A stretch of 64,000 bases of DNA from Sphingobium estronivorans (GTDB lineage: Bacteria; Pseudomonadota; Alphaproteobacteria; Sphingomonadales; Sphingomonadaceae), in NCBI RefSeq assembly GCF_008692605.1, contig NZ_LFCT01000008.1, positions 62,001 through 126,000 on the forward strand, read 5' to 3'. Shown piece by piece: positions 45,883 to 56,292 of the stretch. Position 1 is the first letter of the stretch, and each line of letters begins with the position of its first letter. The notes beneath the pieces are model-generated. The model ran no database searches and was not told the origin of the DNA. It saw nothing but the letters and a program-made list of their open reading frames with translations. The position numbers were made by a program, and so were the translations under genes.

Positions 45883-48330
45883 ATGCAGGGGGATAGCCGG
45901 CTCGTGTCCGCGCGTATAATCAGGGATGGAGAAGCCTGGGCAGCCGACCGGCCGTCGCCTCTGGCCCTGCCCTTGCTCATCCTGCTCGCGCTGCTGTCGG
46001 CCGGACTGATCCTCTATGCGGCGGGAAGCTGGGCGCTGGGCGCCGGTTTCGGCGCCGCCGTTCTGGCAGGCGCGGCGCTGCTCGGCTGGTATCGGCGGCT
46101 CTATCCGCAAGCAGTGGCGGTGGGCGAAGCCGTGCCGGACTGGACCATCGCACGGGCGGCGGCCGATGCTTCCAACATGGCGATTGCCGTCACCGACCGG
46201 GCCGGGCGGCTGGTCTGCGCCAGCGACCTGTTCGGGGAATGGTTCCCCGGATTTCCGACGCCGCCGCAGATCACCGCCGATGCTGCCCTGTCCGACATTC
46301 TGGGCAATGCCGCCCGCGCCGCCTGGCGCGATGGCGACAGCCGGGTCGAGGGGATCGTGCAGGGCGCATTGCGACTGGACGCCTATATCTGCCGCACCGG
46401 CCGGTCGGAGGATTATCTGCTCTGGCGGTTCGCGCCGGTGCGTCAGCCGAGCGCGCTGGATGACGTGCATCGCCTGCTGACGGGGGATGCCGGCCGGCAA
46501 TTGGGCGAGGCAGGGATCATGGCGGTGATGATCGGCGGCGAGGGTCGCATTCGTGCCGCCAACGGCGCTTTCCTGCTGCGCGCCGCCGGGCGGATCGACG
46601 CCAATATCACGGGGCGCGATTTCGCTGCTCATATGCGGGTGGACGACAAGAGTCGCCTGTTCCTGGCGCGGGAGGAATCGGGCGGCATTCCCCTCCGGTT
46701 GTTGCAGGTGCCCCTGAAGCGCGTGACGCAGCCCGTCGGCGCCCAATCGGGCGCGCAGGACGGGCCGATGCTGTTGCTGTTGATCGACGAACCGGCGGGC
46801 AATGCGGGCGGGACATCGGCGCTTTCCTATATCGAGACGCTGCTGTCGCTGTTGCCCTTCGGCCTTGCCATGGCGGATCGGGACGGGCGGGTGCTGTTCC
46901 TCAACAAGGCGTTTTCGCGGGCGGCGGGTCTCAAGGAGGGCGAAAAGCCGAGCTATCCGGGCGATCTGGTGGTGCGGGAGGATCAGGCGGCGGTGGCCGA
47001 CGCGGTGCGGCGCTTCGCCGTCGGGCCGCAAATGTCGGGCGATGTGGCCGTCCGGATGCGTGAGCAGCCCGACGAGCCGATCGCGCTCAGCCTGGCCGGG
47101 GTACGGGGTCTGGGCGAGGCGGCAGTGCTGCTCAGCCTCAAGGATAATAGTGAGGAAAGCAAGCTCAAGCGGCAGGTGGCGCAGGCGACCAAGATGCAGG
47201 CCATCGGCCAGCTTGCGGGTGGCGTCGCGCATGACTTCAACAATATCCTGACCGCGATCATCGGCCATTGCGACCTGATGCTGATGCGCCATACGCCGGG
47301 CGACAGCGACTATGACGACATTCAGCAGATCAAGTCGAACAGCAATCGCGCGGCGGGGCTGACGCGGCAGTTGCTCGCCTTCTCGCGCCAGCAGACGCTG
47401 CGGCCGCAGATCCTGCAATTGCCGGACATTGTCGCGGACGTCTCCAATCTGCTGAAACGCCTGCTGGGCGAGAGCGTGAAGCTGGAAGTCACCCATGGCC
47501 GCAACCTCGGCGCGGTGCGAGCGGACCCCGGCCAGCTCGAACAGGTGATCGTCAACCTTGCCGTCAATGCGCGCGACGCGATGCCGGAAGGGGGGACGCT
47601 CAACATCCAGACCTATGCGGTCCCTGCCGCCAAGGTGCGCGAGATGCGGAGCGACATCTTGCCGCCTGCCGATTACACGGCGGTGCGCGTGTCGGATACC
47701 GGGCTGGGCATCCCGCCCGATATTCTCTCCAAGATTTTCGAGCCCTTTTTCACCACGAAGGAACTGGGCAAGGGCACGGGCCTCGGCCTCTCCACCGTCT
47801 ACGGCATCGTCAAGCAGTCGGGCGGGTTCATCTTCGCCGAATCCGAACTGGGGCGCGGGGCGAGCTTCGTCATCTACCTGCCGGTCTATCAGGGCGCCGA
47901 CGCAGAGCAGGCGGCGCAGCCCAAGGCGCCGGTCCGCCGCGCTGAAACCTGGGGCACGGGCACGGTGCTGCTGGTGGAGGATGAGGATATGGTGCGCGCC
48001 GTCGCGGAGCGCGCGCTCACGCGGCAGGGTTACAAGGTGCTGACCGCCAATGACGGCGAGCAGGGCCTGGAAGTTCTGAGCGGGGATGAGAAGATCGACC
48101 TGCTGATTTCCGACGTGGTGATGCCGAACCTCGACGGCCCCTCCATGGTGGCGCGGGCGCGGGCCAGCTATCCCGACCTGCCGGTGCTGTTCATGTCGGG
48201 CTATGCCGAGGAACAGTTGCGTAAATCGATTGACATCGCCAATGTGGCTTTTCTGCCAAAACCCTTTTCCGTCAGTCAGTTGGCGGAAGCGGCGCGGGAT
48301 GCACTGGCGATGCGGCCGGCAGCGGAATGA
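45883..48330 (+). CDS. cckA: Hybrid histidine kinase CckA
   Basis: 815 residues. Two membrane segments (~30-72), PAS-like domains, then HisKA with the phospho-acceptor His450 in GGVAHDFNN, HATPase ([48 protein letters not shown]) and a receiver with Asp744 ([11 protein letters not shown]). The order matches CckA, which through ChpT controls CtrA and CpdR in alphaproteobacterial cell-cycle control. ATG 45883 has no clear ribosome binding site; a GTG at 45904 is possible. ChpT and CtrA are not in the window. Confidence 0.93.
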   Translation: MQGDSRLVSARIIRDGEAWAADRPSPLALPLLILLALLSAGLILYAAGSWALGAGFGAAVLAGAALLGWYRRLYPQAVAVGEAVPDWTIARAAADASNMAIAVTDRAGRLVCASDLFGEWFPGFPTPPQITADAALSDILGNAARAAWRDGDSRVEGIVQGALRLDAYICRTGRSEDYLLWRFAPVRQPSALDDVHRLLTGDAGRQLGEAGIMAVMIGGEGRIRAANGAFLLRAAGRIDANITGRDFAAHMRVDDKSRLFLAREESGGIPLRLLQVPLKRVTQPVGAQSGAQDGPMLLLLIDEPAGNAGGTSALSYIETLLSLLPFGLAMADRDGRVLFLNKAFSRAAGLKEGEKPSYPGDLVVREDQAAVADAVRRFAVGPQMSGDVAVRMREQPDEPIALSLAGVRGLGEAAVLLSLKDNSEESKLKRQVAQATKMQAIGQLAGGVAHDFNNILTAIIGHCDLMLMRHTPGDSDYDDIQQIKSNSNRAAGLTRQLLAFSRQQTLRPQILQLPDIVADVSNLLKRLLGESVKLEVTHGRNLGAVRADPGQLEQVIVNLAVNARDAMPEGGTLNIQTYAVPAAKVREMRSDILPPADYTAVRVSDTGLGIPPDILSKIFEPFFTTKELGKGTGLGLSTVYGIVKQSGGFIFAESELGRGASFVIYLPVYQGADAEQAAQPKAPVRRAETWGTGTVLLVEDEDMVRAVAERALTRQGYKVLTANDGEQGLEVLSGDEKIDLLISDVVMPNLDGPSMVARARASYPDLPVLFMSGYAEEQLRKSIDIANVAFLPKPFSVSQLAEAARDALAMRPAAE

Positions 48331-48408
48331 ACTTCTCCGCCGCCGGGGGATTATGCTGGTCGAAGGCCGCGCCAGGGGTGGTGAAAGGCAATATTGGGGA
48401 CCGCAAGC

Positions 48409-48768
48409 ATGTCTGACAGCAAGACCATCCTGGTTGTCGAGGATGAAGCCATGATCGGCATGATGCTGGAGGATTATCTCGACACGCTTGGATACCGGCT
48501 GCACGCCATTGCCGAATCGGTCGACGAAGCCTGTGCGCGGGCGCGCGAAGGCGGGTTCGACGCCGCCCTGCTCGACTGCAACTTGCATGGCGAGAAAAGC
48601 TGGCCGGTCGCCGACATATTGGCGCAGAGCGGCATTCCCTTCGTTTTCGCGACCGGCGGCATGGCGGACGATTTGCCGACCGGCCATGCGGACCGGCCGA
48701 CATTGGCCAAGCCCTTCACCATCGGCGCGGTCGAACGGGCACTCAGCAAGGCTCTGGCAGCCAAATAG
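48409..48768 (+). CDS. Single-domain response regulator
   Basis: 119 residues of receiver only. Asp11/12-type acidic pair (VVEDEAMIG), phospho-acceptor Asp56 (LLDCNLHGE) and the lysine in LAKPF are present. After the fourth strand the sequence reads FATGG. ATG 48409 has GGGGA 8 bases upstream. Stand-alone receivers act as phosphate shuttles; the partner kinase is unknown. It is 78 bases downstream of cckA, which may be its source. It does not resemble CpdR. Confidence 0.85.
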   Translation: MSDSKTILVVEDEAMIGMMLEDYLDTLGYRLHAIAESVDEACARAREGGFDAALLDCNLHGEKSWPVADILAQSGIPFVFATGGMADDLPTGHADRPTLAKPFTIGAVERALSKALAAK

Positions 48769-48777
48769 GAAAATTCC

Positions 48778-48792
48778 GTTCCCCTCTTGTTC
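48778..48792 (+). promoter_or_regulatory. LexA (SOS) box upstream of recA
   Basis: GTTC-CCCTCTT-GTTC, an exact match to the alphaproteobacterial direct repeat GTTC-N7-GTTC, 75 bases before the recA start. Confidence 0.8.
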
Positions 48793-48866
48793 GCGTAGAA
48801 CAAATGGGATACATGGTGGCCACGCGCCACAGAATCGGCGTGTTCCGCTTGACAGGGGATAGGCCG

Positions 48867-49940
48867 ATGACAGCAATGCTCTCACTCATCGATTCCAAGA
48901 AGACGGGGACAATGGACAGACAGAAAGCATTGGAAGCGGCCCTTTCCCAGATCGACCGTGCCTTTGGTAAGGGTTCGGCGATGAAGCTGGGCAGCCGCGA
49001 GAAGATCGAGATCGAGGCGATTTCGACCGGATCGCTGGGGCTGGATATCGCGCTCGGCATTGGCGGCCTGCCGCGCGGGCGCATTGTTGAAATCTACGGC
49101 CCGGAAAGCTCGGGCAAGACGACTTTGGCGCTGCACGCCATTGCCGAGGCCCAGAAGACCGGCGGGATTGCTGCGTTCGTTGACGCGGAACATGCGCTTG
49201 ATCCGGTCTATGCCAAGAAGCTGGGCGTCGACATTGACGAATTGATCGTGTCGCAGCCTGACACGGGCGAACAGGCGCTGGAAATCGTGGACACGCTGGT
49301 GCGCTCCAATGCGATCGACGTGCTGGTGGTGGACTCGGTCGCCGCGCTGGTGCCGCGCGCCGAAATCGAAGGCGAAATGGGCGACAGCCATGTCGGCCTG
49401 CAAGCGCGCCTGATGAGTCAGGCGCTGCGCAAGCTGACCGGCTCCATTTCGCGCTCGCGCTGCCTGGTGATCTTCATCAACCAGGTCCGCATGAAGATCG
49501 GCGTCATGTACGGGAACCCCGAAACGACGACGGGCGGCAATGCGCTCAAATTCTACGCCTCGGTCCGCCTCGACATCCGCCGCACCGGCCAGATCAAGGA
49601 TCGCGAGGACATCGTCGGCAACGCGACCCGGGTGAAGGTGGTCAAGAACAAGGTCGCCCCGCCGTTCAAGCAGGTCGAATTCGACATCATGTATGGCGAA
49701 GGCGTGTCCAAGATCGGCGAACTGCTCGACATCGGCGTGAAGGCCGGGCTGGTCGAGAAATCGGGCGCCTGGTTCTCCTATGACTCGATCCGCATCGGTC
49801 AGGGGCGTGAGAATGCAAAGACTTATCTCAAGGAACATCCCGAACTGGCGGATAAGCTGGAAAAGGCGATCCGCGGCAAGACCGAAGAGGTTGCTGAAGG
49901 GATGATGGCTGGACCCGAAGCGGAGGATGATGGCGAATAA
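48867..49940 (+). CDS. recA: Recombinase RecA
   Basis: 357 residues. Walker A (GPESSGKTT), DNA-binding loops and the acidic C-terminal tail ([10 protein letters not shown]) are present; the [20 protein letters not shown] start region is standard. RecA pairs homologous strands and triggers LexA cleavage. ATG 48867 is chosen by family length. A GTTC-N7-GTTC SOS box lies upstream and an intrinsic terminator behind. Confidence 0.98.
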   Translation: MTAMLSLIDSKKTGTMDRQKALEAALSQIDRAFGKGSAMKLGSREKIEIEAISTGSLGLDIALGIGGLPRGRIVEIYGPESSGKTTLALHAIAEAQKTGGIAAFVDAEHALDPVYAKKLGVDIDELIVSQPDTGEQALEIVDTLVRSNAIDVLVVDSVAALVPRAEIEGEMGDSHVGLQARLMSQALRKLTGSISRSRCLVIFINQVRMKIGVMYGNPETTTGGNALKFYASVRLDIRRTGQIKDREDIVGNATRVKVVKNKVAPPFKQVEFDIMYGEGVSKIGELLDIGVKAGLVEKSGAWFSYDSIRIGQGRENAKTYLKEHPELADKLEKAIRGKTEEVAEGMMAGPEAEDDGE

Positions 49941-50016
49941 GCGCTGATATGGCTCTCCGGCCAGATCAACCGGAGCGCCTCAGCGCGGCACTGCCCGCCT
50001 GCTGCTTCACGCACTG

Positions 50017-50053
50017 AAAAGGCCCGCTGCGCGACTGGTGCGGCGGGCCTTTT
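50017..50053 (+). terminator. Terminator after recA
   Basis: AAAAGGCCCGCTGC (50017-50030) pairs with GCGGCGGGCCTTTT (50040-50053) with one G-U pair and a 9-nt loop; the stem ends in four Ts. Confidence 0.75.
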
Positions 50054-50120
50054 ACCGTTGGGATGAGAATTCCTGGCCTCTCCTCATAACAATTGACAGC
50101 CATGCTGTCCGCGTCGAAAA

Positions 50121-50135
50121 GAACATATCAGGAAC
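50121..50135 (+). promoter_or_regulatory. LexA (SOS) box upstream of imuA
   Basis: GAAC-ATATCAG-GAAC is the reverse complement form of GTTC-N7-GTTC and is exact. It lies 7 bases before the imuA ATG and contains the AGGA that serves as ribosome binding site, so LexA would cover the start region. Confidence 0.8.
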
Positions 50136-50142
50136 ATTTGAT

Positions 50143-50973
50143 ATGATCGAGTCGGTGAACACCTTGTCTGCCCTGCGGCGGCGCATAGCATCGCTGGATA
50201 GCGTGGCTGCTACCGCCGCCGCGCGGGTGGCCACCGGCCATGTGTCGCTCGATCAGGCGCTGGGCGGCGGTCTTGCCTGCGGGCGGTTGCATGAATTGTT
50301 CGGAGGTGTCGAGGATGAAGGCGCGGCGGCGGGGTTGGCGCTCGGTTTTGCGCAGTTGCTGGCGCGGGACGGACCCTTGCTCTGGTTGCGCACGGCAGTG
50401 GCGGAGCGGGCGGGAGGTATGGTCTATGGACCGGGGTTGGCGGCGTTGAGCATGACGCCCGACCATTTGCTGATCGGCGTGATGGCGGGGGAAGCGATGC
50501 TGCTGCGCGCGGCGGTGGATGCGCTGCGTTGCCCGGCGCTGGGCGTATTGGTGATCGAATTGCGGGGACGGGCGCCGCTGCTCGATCTGACGGCCAGCCG
50601 GCGGCTGGCGCTGGCGGCGGAAGCATCGGGCGTGCCGGCGCTGATGCTGCGGATTGGCGGCGAACCCCGGCCCAGCGCCGCCGATACGCGCTGGCAGGTG
50701 GCGGCGGCGCCCTCCCGGCCCTTGCCGGGCAATGCGCCGGGGATGAGCGCTTTCGATCTGACCCTGTTGCGGCAACGGGCGGGATCGGACGGTCTGCACT
50801 GGCGGCTTGTCTGGGACAATGAGCGGGGCAGGTTTGGCGAAGCATATGGAGACGGGCGCGATGAACGCGATGACCATGGACAGAAAGGCGGAGGAGGCGG
50901 TCGGCCAGCGCCGCTATCTGGCGCTGTGGTTCCCCTTCCTGCCGATCGATCGGCTGCGGATCGCGCGGCCTGA
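50143..50973 (+). CDS. imuA: ImuA, SOS mutasome RecA-like protein
   Basis: 276 residues. A degenerate RecA-like fold: SLDQALGGGLACGRLHELFG stands where RecA has its P-loop and lacks the GKT. ImuA with ImuB and DnaE2 carries out damage-induced mutagenesis in alphaproteobacteria. ATG 50143 is used; AGGA in the SOS box is 9 bases upstream. The last ~37 codons overlap imuB in another frame, a longer overlap than usual (113 bases). Confidence 0.9.
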   Translation: MIESVNTLSALRRRIASLDSVAATAAARVATGHVSLDQALGGGLACGRLHELFGGVEDEGAAAGLALGFAQLLARDGPLLWLRTAVAERAGGMVYGPGLAALSMTPDHLLIGVMAGEAMLLRAAVDALRCPALGVLVIELRGRAPLLDLTASRRLALAAEASGVPALMLRIGGEPRPSAADTRWQVAAAPSRPLPGNAPGMSAFDLTLLRQRAGSDGLHWRLVWDNERGRFGEAYGDGRDERDDHGQKGGGGGRPAPLSGAVVPLPADRSAADRAA

Positions 50974-52462
50974 TCTCTGGAGTGGGCAGGGGGATGGTCC
51001 AGCGGTCGTCGTTGAGCAGGTGCGTGGTGCGATGCGGCTGGCGACGCTGGATGCCGATGCGTTGGCGCTGGGCCTGACGCCCGGCATGACGCTGGCCGAC
51101 GCCCGCGCACGGGAACCGGATTTGCGCGTGTTCGACGCCGATCCCCATGTCGATCAGGATTGGCTGGAGCGGCTGTGCGATGGTTGCGCGCGCTATACGC
51201 CGATTGCGGCGCTCGATTCGCCCTTCGGCCTGATCCTCGACATCACCGGCTGCGCGCATCTCTGGGACGGTGAGGAACTTCTGGCGCGGGAGGCTGCGGA
51301 CCGGTTGGAGCGCCACGGCATGCGGGTGCGCCACGCTTTGGCCGGAACGGCCGAGGGCGCCCATGCCCTGTGCCGCTTTCCCGTCGGCGCGGCGGCGGAT
51401 GAGGATGCGGCCTTGCGCCGCCTGCCGGTCGAGGCGCTGCGGCTGGAGGAGGAAAGTGCCCTGGCGTTGCGCCGGGCCGGGCTGCGCACCGTGGGCGATC
51501 TGGCGGCGCGGCCCGCGGCGGTGCTGGCGTCGCGTTTCGGCGAAGAGGCCGTGGACGCGCTGCAAAGCCTCCTGGGTCTGGGGCGGCGGCCGCTTGCGCC
51601 CCGGCGGCAGCGGCCCGCGATCCGCATCGAGCGCCGCTTCGCTGAGCCCATGGGCAGCACGGCCTTTGCCCTGAAGACGCTGGAAGAAATGACGGCCGAG
51701 GCGGGCGAGCGTCTCAGCGAACGGGGGCAGGGTGGCAGGCGATTCGAGGCGGTGTTTTTCCGCAGCGATGGGCTGGCCTTTCCGCTGCGGGTCGAAACCA
51801 GCCTGCCGGTTCGCGACGCGCCCAGCATCATGCGGCTGGTGCAGGAGCGGATCGATGCGCTGTCCGATCCGCTCGATCCCGGTTTCGGTTTTGACATGCT
51901 GCGCCTCACCGTGCCGCAAGCCGAGCCGATGGCTCCGACCCAATTGGCGCTCGAAGGGGGCGAGGCACGCAAGCAAGAGAGCGTCGCGGCCTTGGTCGAC
52001 CGGCTGTCGATCCGGGCGGGCCGGACGCGCATCCAGCGACTGGAACCCCGCGACAGCCATATTCCCGAACAGGCCCAACTCGCCCTTCCCGCTGTGGACG
52101 AAAGGGCGCCGGTCAACTGGCCGCAGCGGCAGGAGAAAGGCGATCCGCCGATGCGCCCGATCCATCTGTTCGACCCGCCTCAACCGATTGAGGTGATCGC
52201 CGAGGTACCCGACGGCCCGCCCCATCGCTTCCGTTGGCGCCGGGCAAGTCATGAAGTCACCCGCTATGAAGGGCCGGAACGTATCGCGCCCGAATGGTGG
52301 AAGGCGAAGGACGGCGCGCTGGAAGGGGAAAGCACGGGCCTGACCCGCGATTATTACCGGATCGAGGATGCGCGTGGGCGGCGCTACTGGATTTTCCGTC
52401 ACGGGCTTTACGGCACGGAAACACAGCACCCGGTCTGGTATATCCATGGCCTGTTCGCATGA
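50861..52462 (+). CDS. imuB: ImuB, inactive Y-family polymerase-like adaptor
   Basis: 533 residues. It has the Y-family outline (RYLALWFPFLPIDRL, helix-hairpin-helix near GLRTVGDLAARPAAVLASRF) but lacks the acidic catalytic residues of true Y-family polymerases, as in all ImuB. It links DnaE2 and ImuA to the β clamp; QLAL segments at about 365 and 405 are candidate clamp-binding sites. ATG 50861 is preferred with GGAG 9 bases upstream. The stop overlaps dnaE2 (ATGA). Confidence 0.9.
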   Translation: MNAMTMDRKAEEAVGQRRYLALWFPFLPIDRLRIARPDLWSGQGDGPAVVVEQVRGAMRLATLDADALALGLTPGMTLADARAREPDLRVFDADPHVDQDWLERLCDGCARYTPIAALDSPFGLILDITGCAHLWDGEELLAREAADRLERHGMRVRHALAGTAEGAHALCRFPVGAAADEDAALRRLPVEALRLEEESALALRRAGLRTVGDLAARPAAVLASRFGEEAVDALQSLLGLGRRPLAPRRQRPAIRIERRFAEPMGSTAFALKTLEEMTAEAGERLSERGQGGRRFEAVFFRSDGLAFPLRVETSLPVRDAPSIMRLVQERIDALSDPLDPGFGFDMLRLTVPQAEPMAPTQLALEGGEARKQESVAALVDRLSIRAGRTRIQRLEPRDSHIPEQAQLALPAVDERAPVNWPQRQEKGDPPMRPIHLFDPPQPIEVIAEVPDGPPHRFRWRRASHEVTRYEGPERIAPEWWKAKDGALEGESTGLTRDYYRIEDARGRRYWIFRHGLYGTETQHPVWYIHGLFA

Positions 52463-55400
52463 AACGGCATGGCAAAGGCCCCGATCCCGCCAAGCCCAAA
52501 TCCACCGACCGGCGGGAATTGCATGAATGGGAGGCGACGCGCGAAAAGGCGGGGCGCAAACCCCCATCCGGCCGTCCGCCAACCGAAGCGCCGCCCTTTG
52601 CCGAACTGGTGGCGGCCACCAATTTTTCCTTTCTGCGTGGGGCCTCCCATGCCTCCGACATGGTGACACGCGCCATCGCTCTGGGTCTGGCCGGGCTGGG
52701 CATTGCCGACCGCAACACGGTCGCGGGCGTGGTCCGCGCCCATGTCGCGCGCAAGCGCTGGCCCGAACAGATGCGCGCCGCCCTGCTGGAGGCGCGCAAG
52801 GAGGCGGGGCTGCCCTTGGCATTGAACGAAGAGGAGGAGCGCGCCTGCCAGACCGACCTGCGTCTCATCGTCGGAGCGCGGTTGGTGTTTGTCGATGGGA
52901 CGCCGGACATCGTGGCCTATCCCGCGACGCGGCGGGGATGGGGCGAACTCACCAAATTGCTGACCCTCGGCAATCTCCGGTCGGTGAAGGGCGATTGCAT
53001 CCTGCGCTATGAGGATCTGACCGCTTATATCGACGATCTGTTGCTGATCGTGATGCCCTGTTCCTCCGCGACCGATCAGACGGCGCATCGCAAGCCGGTG
53101 GATTATGCCTTTGACGACCGGCCATCGAAGGAAACGGTCAGGCAGGGGCATCTCAGCCTCGTGCCCCAGCCGCGTCCGGCCGATCTGGACGCGTTGCTGG
53201 TCCGCCTGACGCGTCTTGCGCCGGGGCGGGTCTGGCTGGGCGCGACCCTTCGGCGCGATGGGCGCGATGCCCGGCGGCTGGCGGAGTTCCAGGCGCTTTC
53301 GGCGCAAAGTGGTGCGCCTTTGCTCGCGACCCTGGATGCGCTTTATGCGACCCCGGCACAGCGGCCTTTGCAAGATGTGTTGAGCTGCATCCGCGAAGGC
53401 GCGACCATTGCCAAGGCGGGCCGGGCGTTGGAGGCCAATGCCGAACGGCATATCCATGAAGCCGCGGAAATGGTCCGGCTGTTCCGCGATTGCCCGCAGG
53501 CGGTGGCGGAAAGCCTGCGCTTTCTGGATCAGATCCATTTCACGCTCGACCAGCTTGCCTATGAATATCCGCATGAGCCGGTGCCGCAGGGCTGGACCGC
53601 GCAGCAATGGCTGGAGGAACTGACCTGGTCCGCCGCCCATGCCCGTTATGGACCGCGCATCCCCAAAGCCGTTCGCACCTTATTGGAAGAAGAGTTCGAA
53701 CTCATCGCCAAGCGCAACTATGCGGCCTATTTCCTGACCGTCCACGACATCGTCGCCTTTGCCCGGATGAAGGGCATATTATGTCAGGGCCGGGGGTCGG
53801 CAGCCAACAGCATGATTTGTTTCTTGCTGGGCGTGACCTCTGTCGATCCGTGCGAGCATGACCTGCTCTTTTCCCGCTTCGTGTCCGAAGAGCGCAACGA
53901 GCCGCCCGATATCGACGTCGATTTCGAGCATGAGCGGCGCGAGGAGGTCATGCAATATATCTATGAGCGCTACGGCCGCCATCGCGCGGGGATCGCGGCG
54001 ACCGTCATCCATTACCGTTCGCGCAGCGCCGTGCGGGAAGCGGCGAAGGTGCTGGGCCTGAGCGAGGATGTCGCAACGCGCCTCTCCAGCACGGTCTGGG
54101 GCAGCTATTCGGGCGACATGGGCGATGCGCGGATCGTGGAGGCAGGCTTTGCGCTCGACAATCCGCAGATTGTGCAACTCAAGGCCATTGTCGACCAGTT
54201 GCTGCATCAGCCTTTTCCGCGTCACCTCTCTCAGCATGTCGGTGGTTTCGTGCTGACCCAGAACCGGCTCGACGAGACGGTGCCGCTGCATCATGCGGCG
54301 ATGGAGGATCGCAGTTTCATCGAATGGGACAAGGACGACATTGACGCGCTTGGCCTGATGAAGGTCGATGTGCTGGCGCTGGGAATGCTCAGTTGCATCC
54401 GCAAGGCGTTCGACCTGATGCGCGAACAGGGGCTGGGCGACCATCAACTGACGGTCGATCTGGAGGCGGAGGACCCGGCCGTGTACGACATGCTGTGCAA
54501 GGGAGACAGCATCGGCGTGTTCCAGGTGGAAAGCCGGGCGCAGATCAACATGCTGCCCAGGCTGAAGCCGCGAACACTCTATGATTTGACCGTTCAGGTG
54601 GCGATCGTCCGGCCGGGACCGATCGAAGGCAATATGGTCCATCCCTATTTGCGGCGGCGATGCGGGGAGGAAAAGGTCGAATATCCCCGGCCATCGCCGC
54701 ACCATGGGCCCGCCGATGAACTGGTGAAATTGCTGGGCGATACCTATGGGGTCCCGCTGTTTCAGGAGCAGGCGATGAAACTCGCCATCACGGCGGCGGG
54801 TTTCACACCGGCGGAGGCCGATGCCCTGCGCCGCGCCATGGCGACATTCCGCAATGTCGGCACCATCCATCATTTCCAGGAAAAAATGATCAAGGGCATG
54901 GTCGCGCGCGGTTATGAAGCGGAGTTCGCGAAACGCTGCTTCAAGCAGATCGAAGGCTTCGGCAGCTACGGCTTTCCCGAAAGCCATGCGCTGTCCTTCG
55001 CGCGGCTGGTCTATGTGTCGGCCTGGATCAAATGCCATCAGCCTGCCCTGTTCGCCTGTGCGCTGCTCAATTCGCAGCCCATGGGTTTCTACGCGCCCGC
55101 GCAGATCGTTCGGGATGCGCGGGACCATGGCGTGAGCGTGCATGATGCCGATGTGAACATGAGCGGGTGGGACAACAGCCTCGAACCGCTGCTGCGGTCC
55201 CGCAACAGCAGGCGCGGCGAGGGGGAGGGACGCGCCTTGGCGCTGCGGCTGGGGTTGCGGCAGGTCGATGGGTTTCGCGAGGATTGGGCGAGGCAACTGA
55301 TCGTGGCGCGGGCCGCCGGGCTGTTTGCCACCATGGAGGATCTGGCGCGGCGGGCTGGCTTGCCGGCGCGGGCCTTGCGCCTGCTGGCGGATGCGGATGC

Positions 55401-56043
55401 CTGCCGGTCGCTGGGACGGGACCGGCGGGCGGCCCTGTGGGAAGCGCGACGGACGCCTTCGAATGAACTGCCTTTGTTCGCTGCCGCAAGAATGCGCGAC
55501 ATGCAGGCGCGGGAATTGGGCGAGGAGCCGGATGCGATGCTGCCCGCCATGGCCCTGTCCGAGCATGTCGCCACCGACTATGCGACGACGCGCTTGTCGC
55601 TCAAGGGGCATCCGATGCAGTTCCTGCGGCCGGTCTTCGCTGCCGAGGGGGTGCTGAGTTGCGCGCAGACGACGGCCGCGAAAAATGGGACGCTGGTGAA
55701 AACGGCGGGCGTCGTGCTGGTGCGGCAGCGGCCGGGCAAGGGCAATGCCGTCTTCATCACCATCGAGGATGAGACGGGCATCACCAATATCCTGCTCTGG
55801 GCGCGGCTGTTCGAGATGCAGCGCAGGCCGGTCATGGCCTCGCGGCTGATGCTGGTCGAGGGTGAAGTGCAGCGCAGCAAGGAGGGCGTCGTCCACCTGA
55901 TGGCGAGCCGGGTGCATGATCGGACGGCGGAATTGTCGCGGCTTTCGGAGGCGCCGGCGGATGGGGCATCAAGGGCACGGCCCCGTTCCGCCAGCCATCC
56001 GCGCAATGTCCGTATCCTGCCCCAATCACGGGATTTTCATTGA
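52459..56043 (+). CDS. dnaE2: Error-prone DNA polymerase DnaE2 (ImuC)
   Basis: 1194 residues. An N-terminal PHP domain (FAELVAATNFSFLRGASHAS), the α-type polymerase core with catalytic aspartates in PPDIDVDFEHERR, the tandem helix-hairpin-helix, and a C-terminal OB domain are present. It is the translesion polymerase of the ImuABC system. ATG 52459 overlaps the imuB stop. A short charged N-terminus precedes the PHP domain. Confidence 0.96.
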   Translation: MKRHGKGPDPAKPKSTDRRELHEWEATREKAGRKPPSGRPPTEAPPFAELVAATNFSFLRGASHASDMVTRAIALGLAGLGIADRNTVAGVVRAHVARKRWPEQMRAALLEARKEAGLPLALNEEEERACQTDLRLIVGARLVFVDGTPDIVAYPATRRGWGELTKLLTLGNLRSVKGDCILRYEDLTAYIDDLLLIVMPCSSATDQTAHRKPVDYAFDDRPSKETVRQGHLSLVPQPRPADLDALLVRLTRLAPGRVWLGATLRRDGRDARRLAEFQALSAQSGAPLLATLDALYATPAQRPLQDVLSCIREGATIAKAGRALEANAERHIHEAAEMVRLFRDCPQAVAESLRFLDQIHFTLDQLAYEYPHEPVPQGWTAQQWLEELTWSAAHARYGPRIPKAVRTLLEEEFELIAKRNYAAYFLTVHDIVAFARMKGILCQGRGSAANSMICFLLGVTSVDPCEHDLLFSRFVSEERNEPPDIDVDFEHERREEVMQYIYERYGRHRAGIAATVIHYRSRSAVREAAKVLGLSEDVATRLSSTVWGSYSGDMGDARIVEAGFALDNPQIVQLKAIVDQLLHQPFPRHLSQHVGGFVLTQNRLDETVPLHHAAMEDRSFIEWDKDDIDALGLMKVDVLALGMLSCIRKAFDLMREQGLGDHQLTVDLEAEDPAVYDMLCKGDSIGVFQVESRAQINMLPRLKPRTLYDLTVQVAIVRPGPIEGNMVHPYLRRRCGEEKVEYPRPSPHHGPADELVKLLGDTYGVPLFQEQAMKLAITAAGFTPAEADALRRAMATFRNVGTIHHFQEKMIKGMVARGYEAEFAKRCFKQIEGFGSYGFPESHALSFARLVYVSAWIKCHQPALFACALLNSQPMGFYAPAQIVRDARDHGVSVHDADVNMSGWDNSLEPLLRSRNSRRGEGEGRALALRLGLRQVDGFREDWARQLIVARAAGLFATMEDLARRAGLPARALRLLADADACRSLGRDRRAALWEARRTPSNELPLFAAARMRDMQARELGEEPDAMLPAMALSEHVATDYATTRLSLKGHPMQFLRPVFAAEGVLSCAQTTAAKNGTLVKTAGVVLVRQRPGKGNAVFITIEDETGITNILLWARLFEMQRRPVMASRLMLVEGEVQRSKEGVVHLMASRVHDRTAELSRLSEAPADGASRARPRSASHPRNVRILPQSRDFH

Positions 56044-56052
56044 GAGCAGCGG

Positions 56053-56079
56053 CCTCCCGGCGTGGCTTTGACCGGGAGG
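56053..56079 (+). terminator. Stem-loop after dnaE2
   Basis: CCTCCCGG (56053-56060) and CCGGGAGG (56072-56079) around an 11-nt loop, 10 bases behind the stop. No T-tract follows. Confidence 0.45.
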
Positions 56080-56090
56080 TGGCGGCGCTT

Positions 56091-56192
56091 AGAGCATCGT
56101 GCGAAAAAGTGGGCGCCGGTTTTTCGTAAAAACGATGCGATAACAAAAACTTAGAGCGCGCAGCCTGCGTCCGATTTAACGCAGCGCGCTCT
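56091..56192. repeat. Two-hairpin intergenic repeat, copy 2
   Basis: Module A: AGAGCATCGTGCGAAAAAGT and GGTTTTTCGTAAAAACGATG. Module B: AGAGCGCGC (56153-56161) with GCGCGCTCT (56184-56192) around a GCGTCCGATT core. The order and cores match copy 1 at 41008. A third palindrome follows at 56204-56224 (CGATCTG and CAGATCG). Confidence 0.6.
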
Positions 56193-56292
56193 AGAGCGGT
56201 TTTCGATCTGCCTCAGTCAGATCGGCAGCTTTATGTCTTTGTTTTATCGCGTTTCCTCAACAGCGATCATTTCCGATCGCTTGGAAATCGCT

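Noticed and set aside
48409..48768. CpdR, the CckA pathway receiver
   Set aside because: It is a receiver of right size near cckA but lacks resemblance to CpdR in the acidic pair and the region after the phosphorylation site.
45616..48885. A 1089-codon open frame on the minus strand opposite cckA
   Set aside because: It is antisense to a gene with clear kinase and receiver motifs, and its translation is a low-complexity Arg/Gly/His-rich sequence without any domain; a typical high-GC artefact.
50210..52822. An 870-codon minus-strand frame opposite imuA-imuB
   Set aside because: Antisense to conserved genes, Pro/Arg-rich and no motif.
53779..55917. A 712-codon minus-strand frame opposite dnaE2
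   Set aside because: Antisense shadow of the polymerase core.
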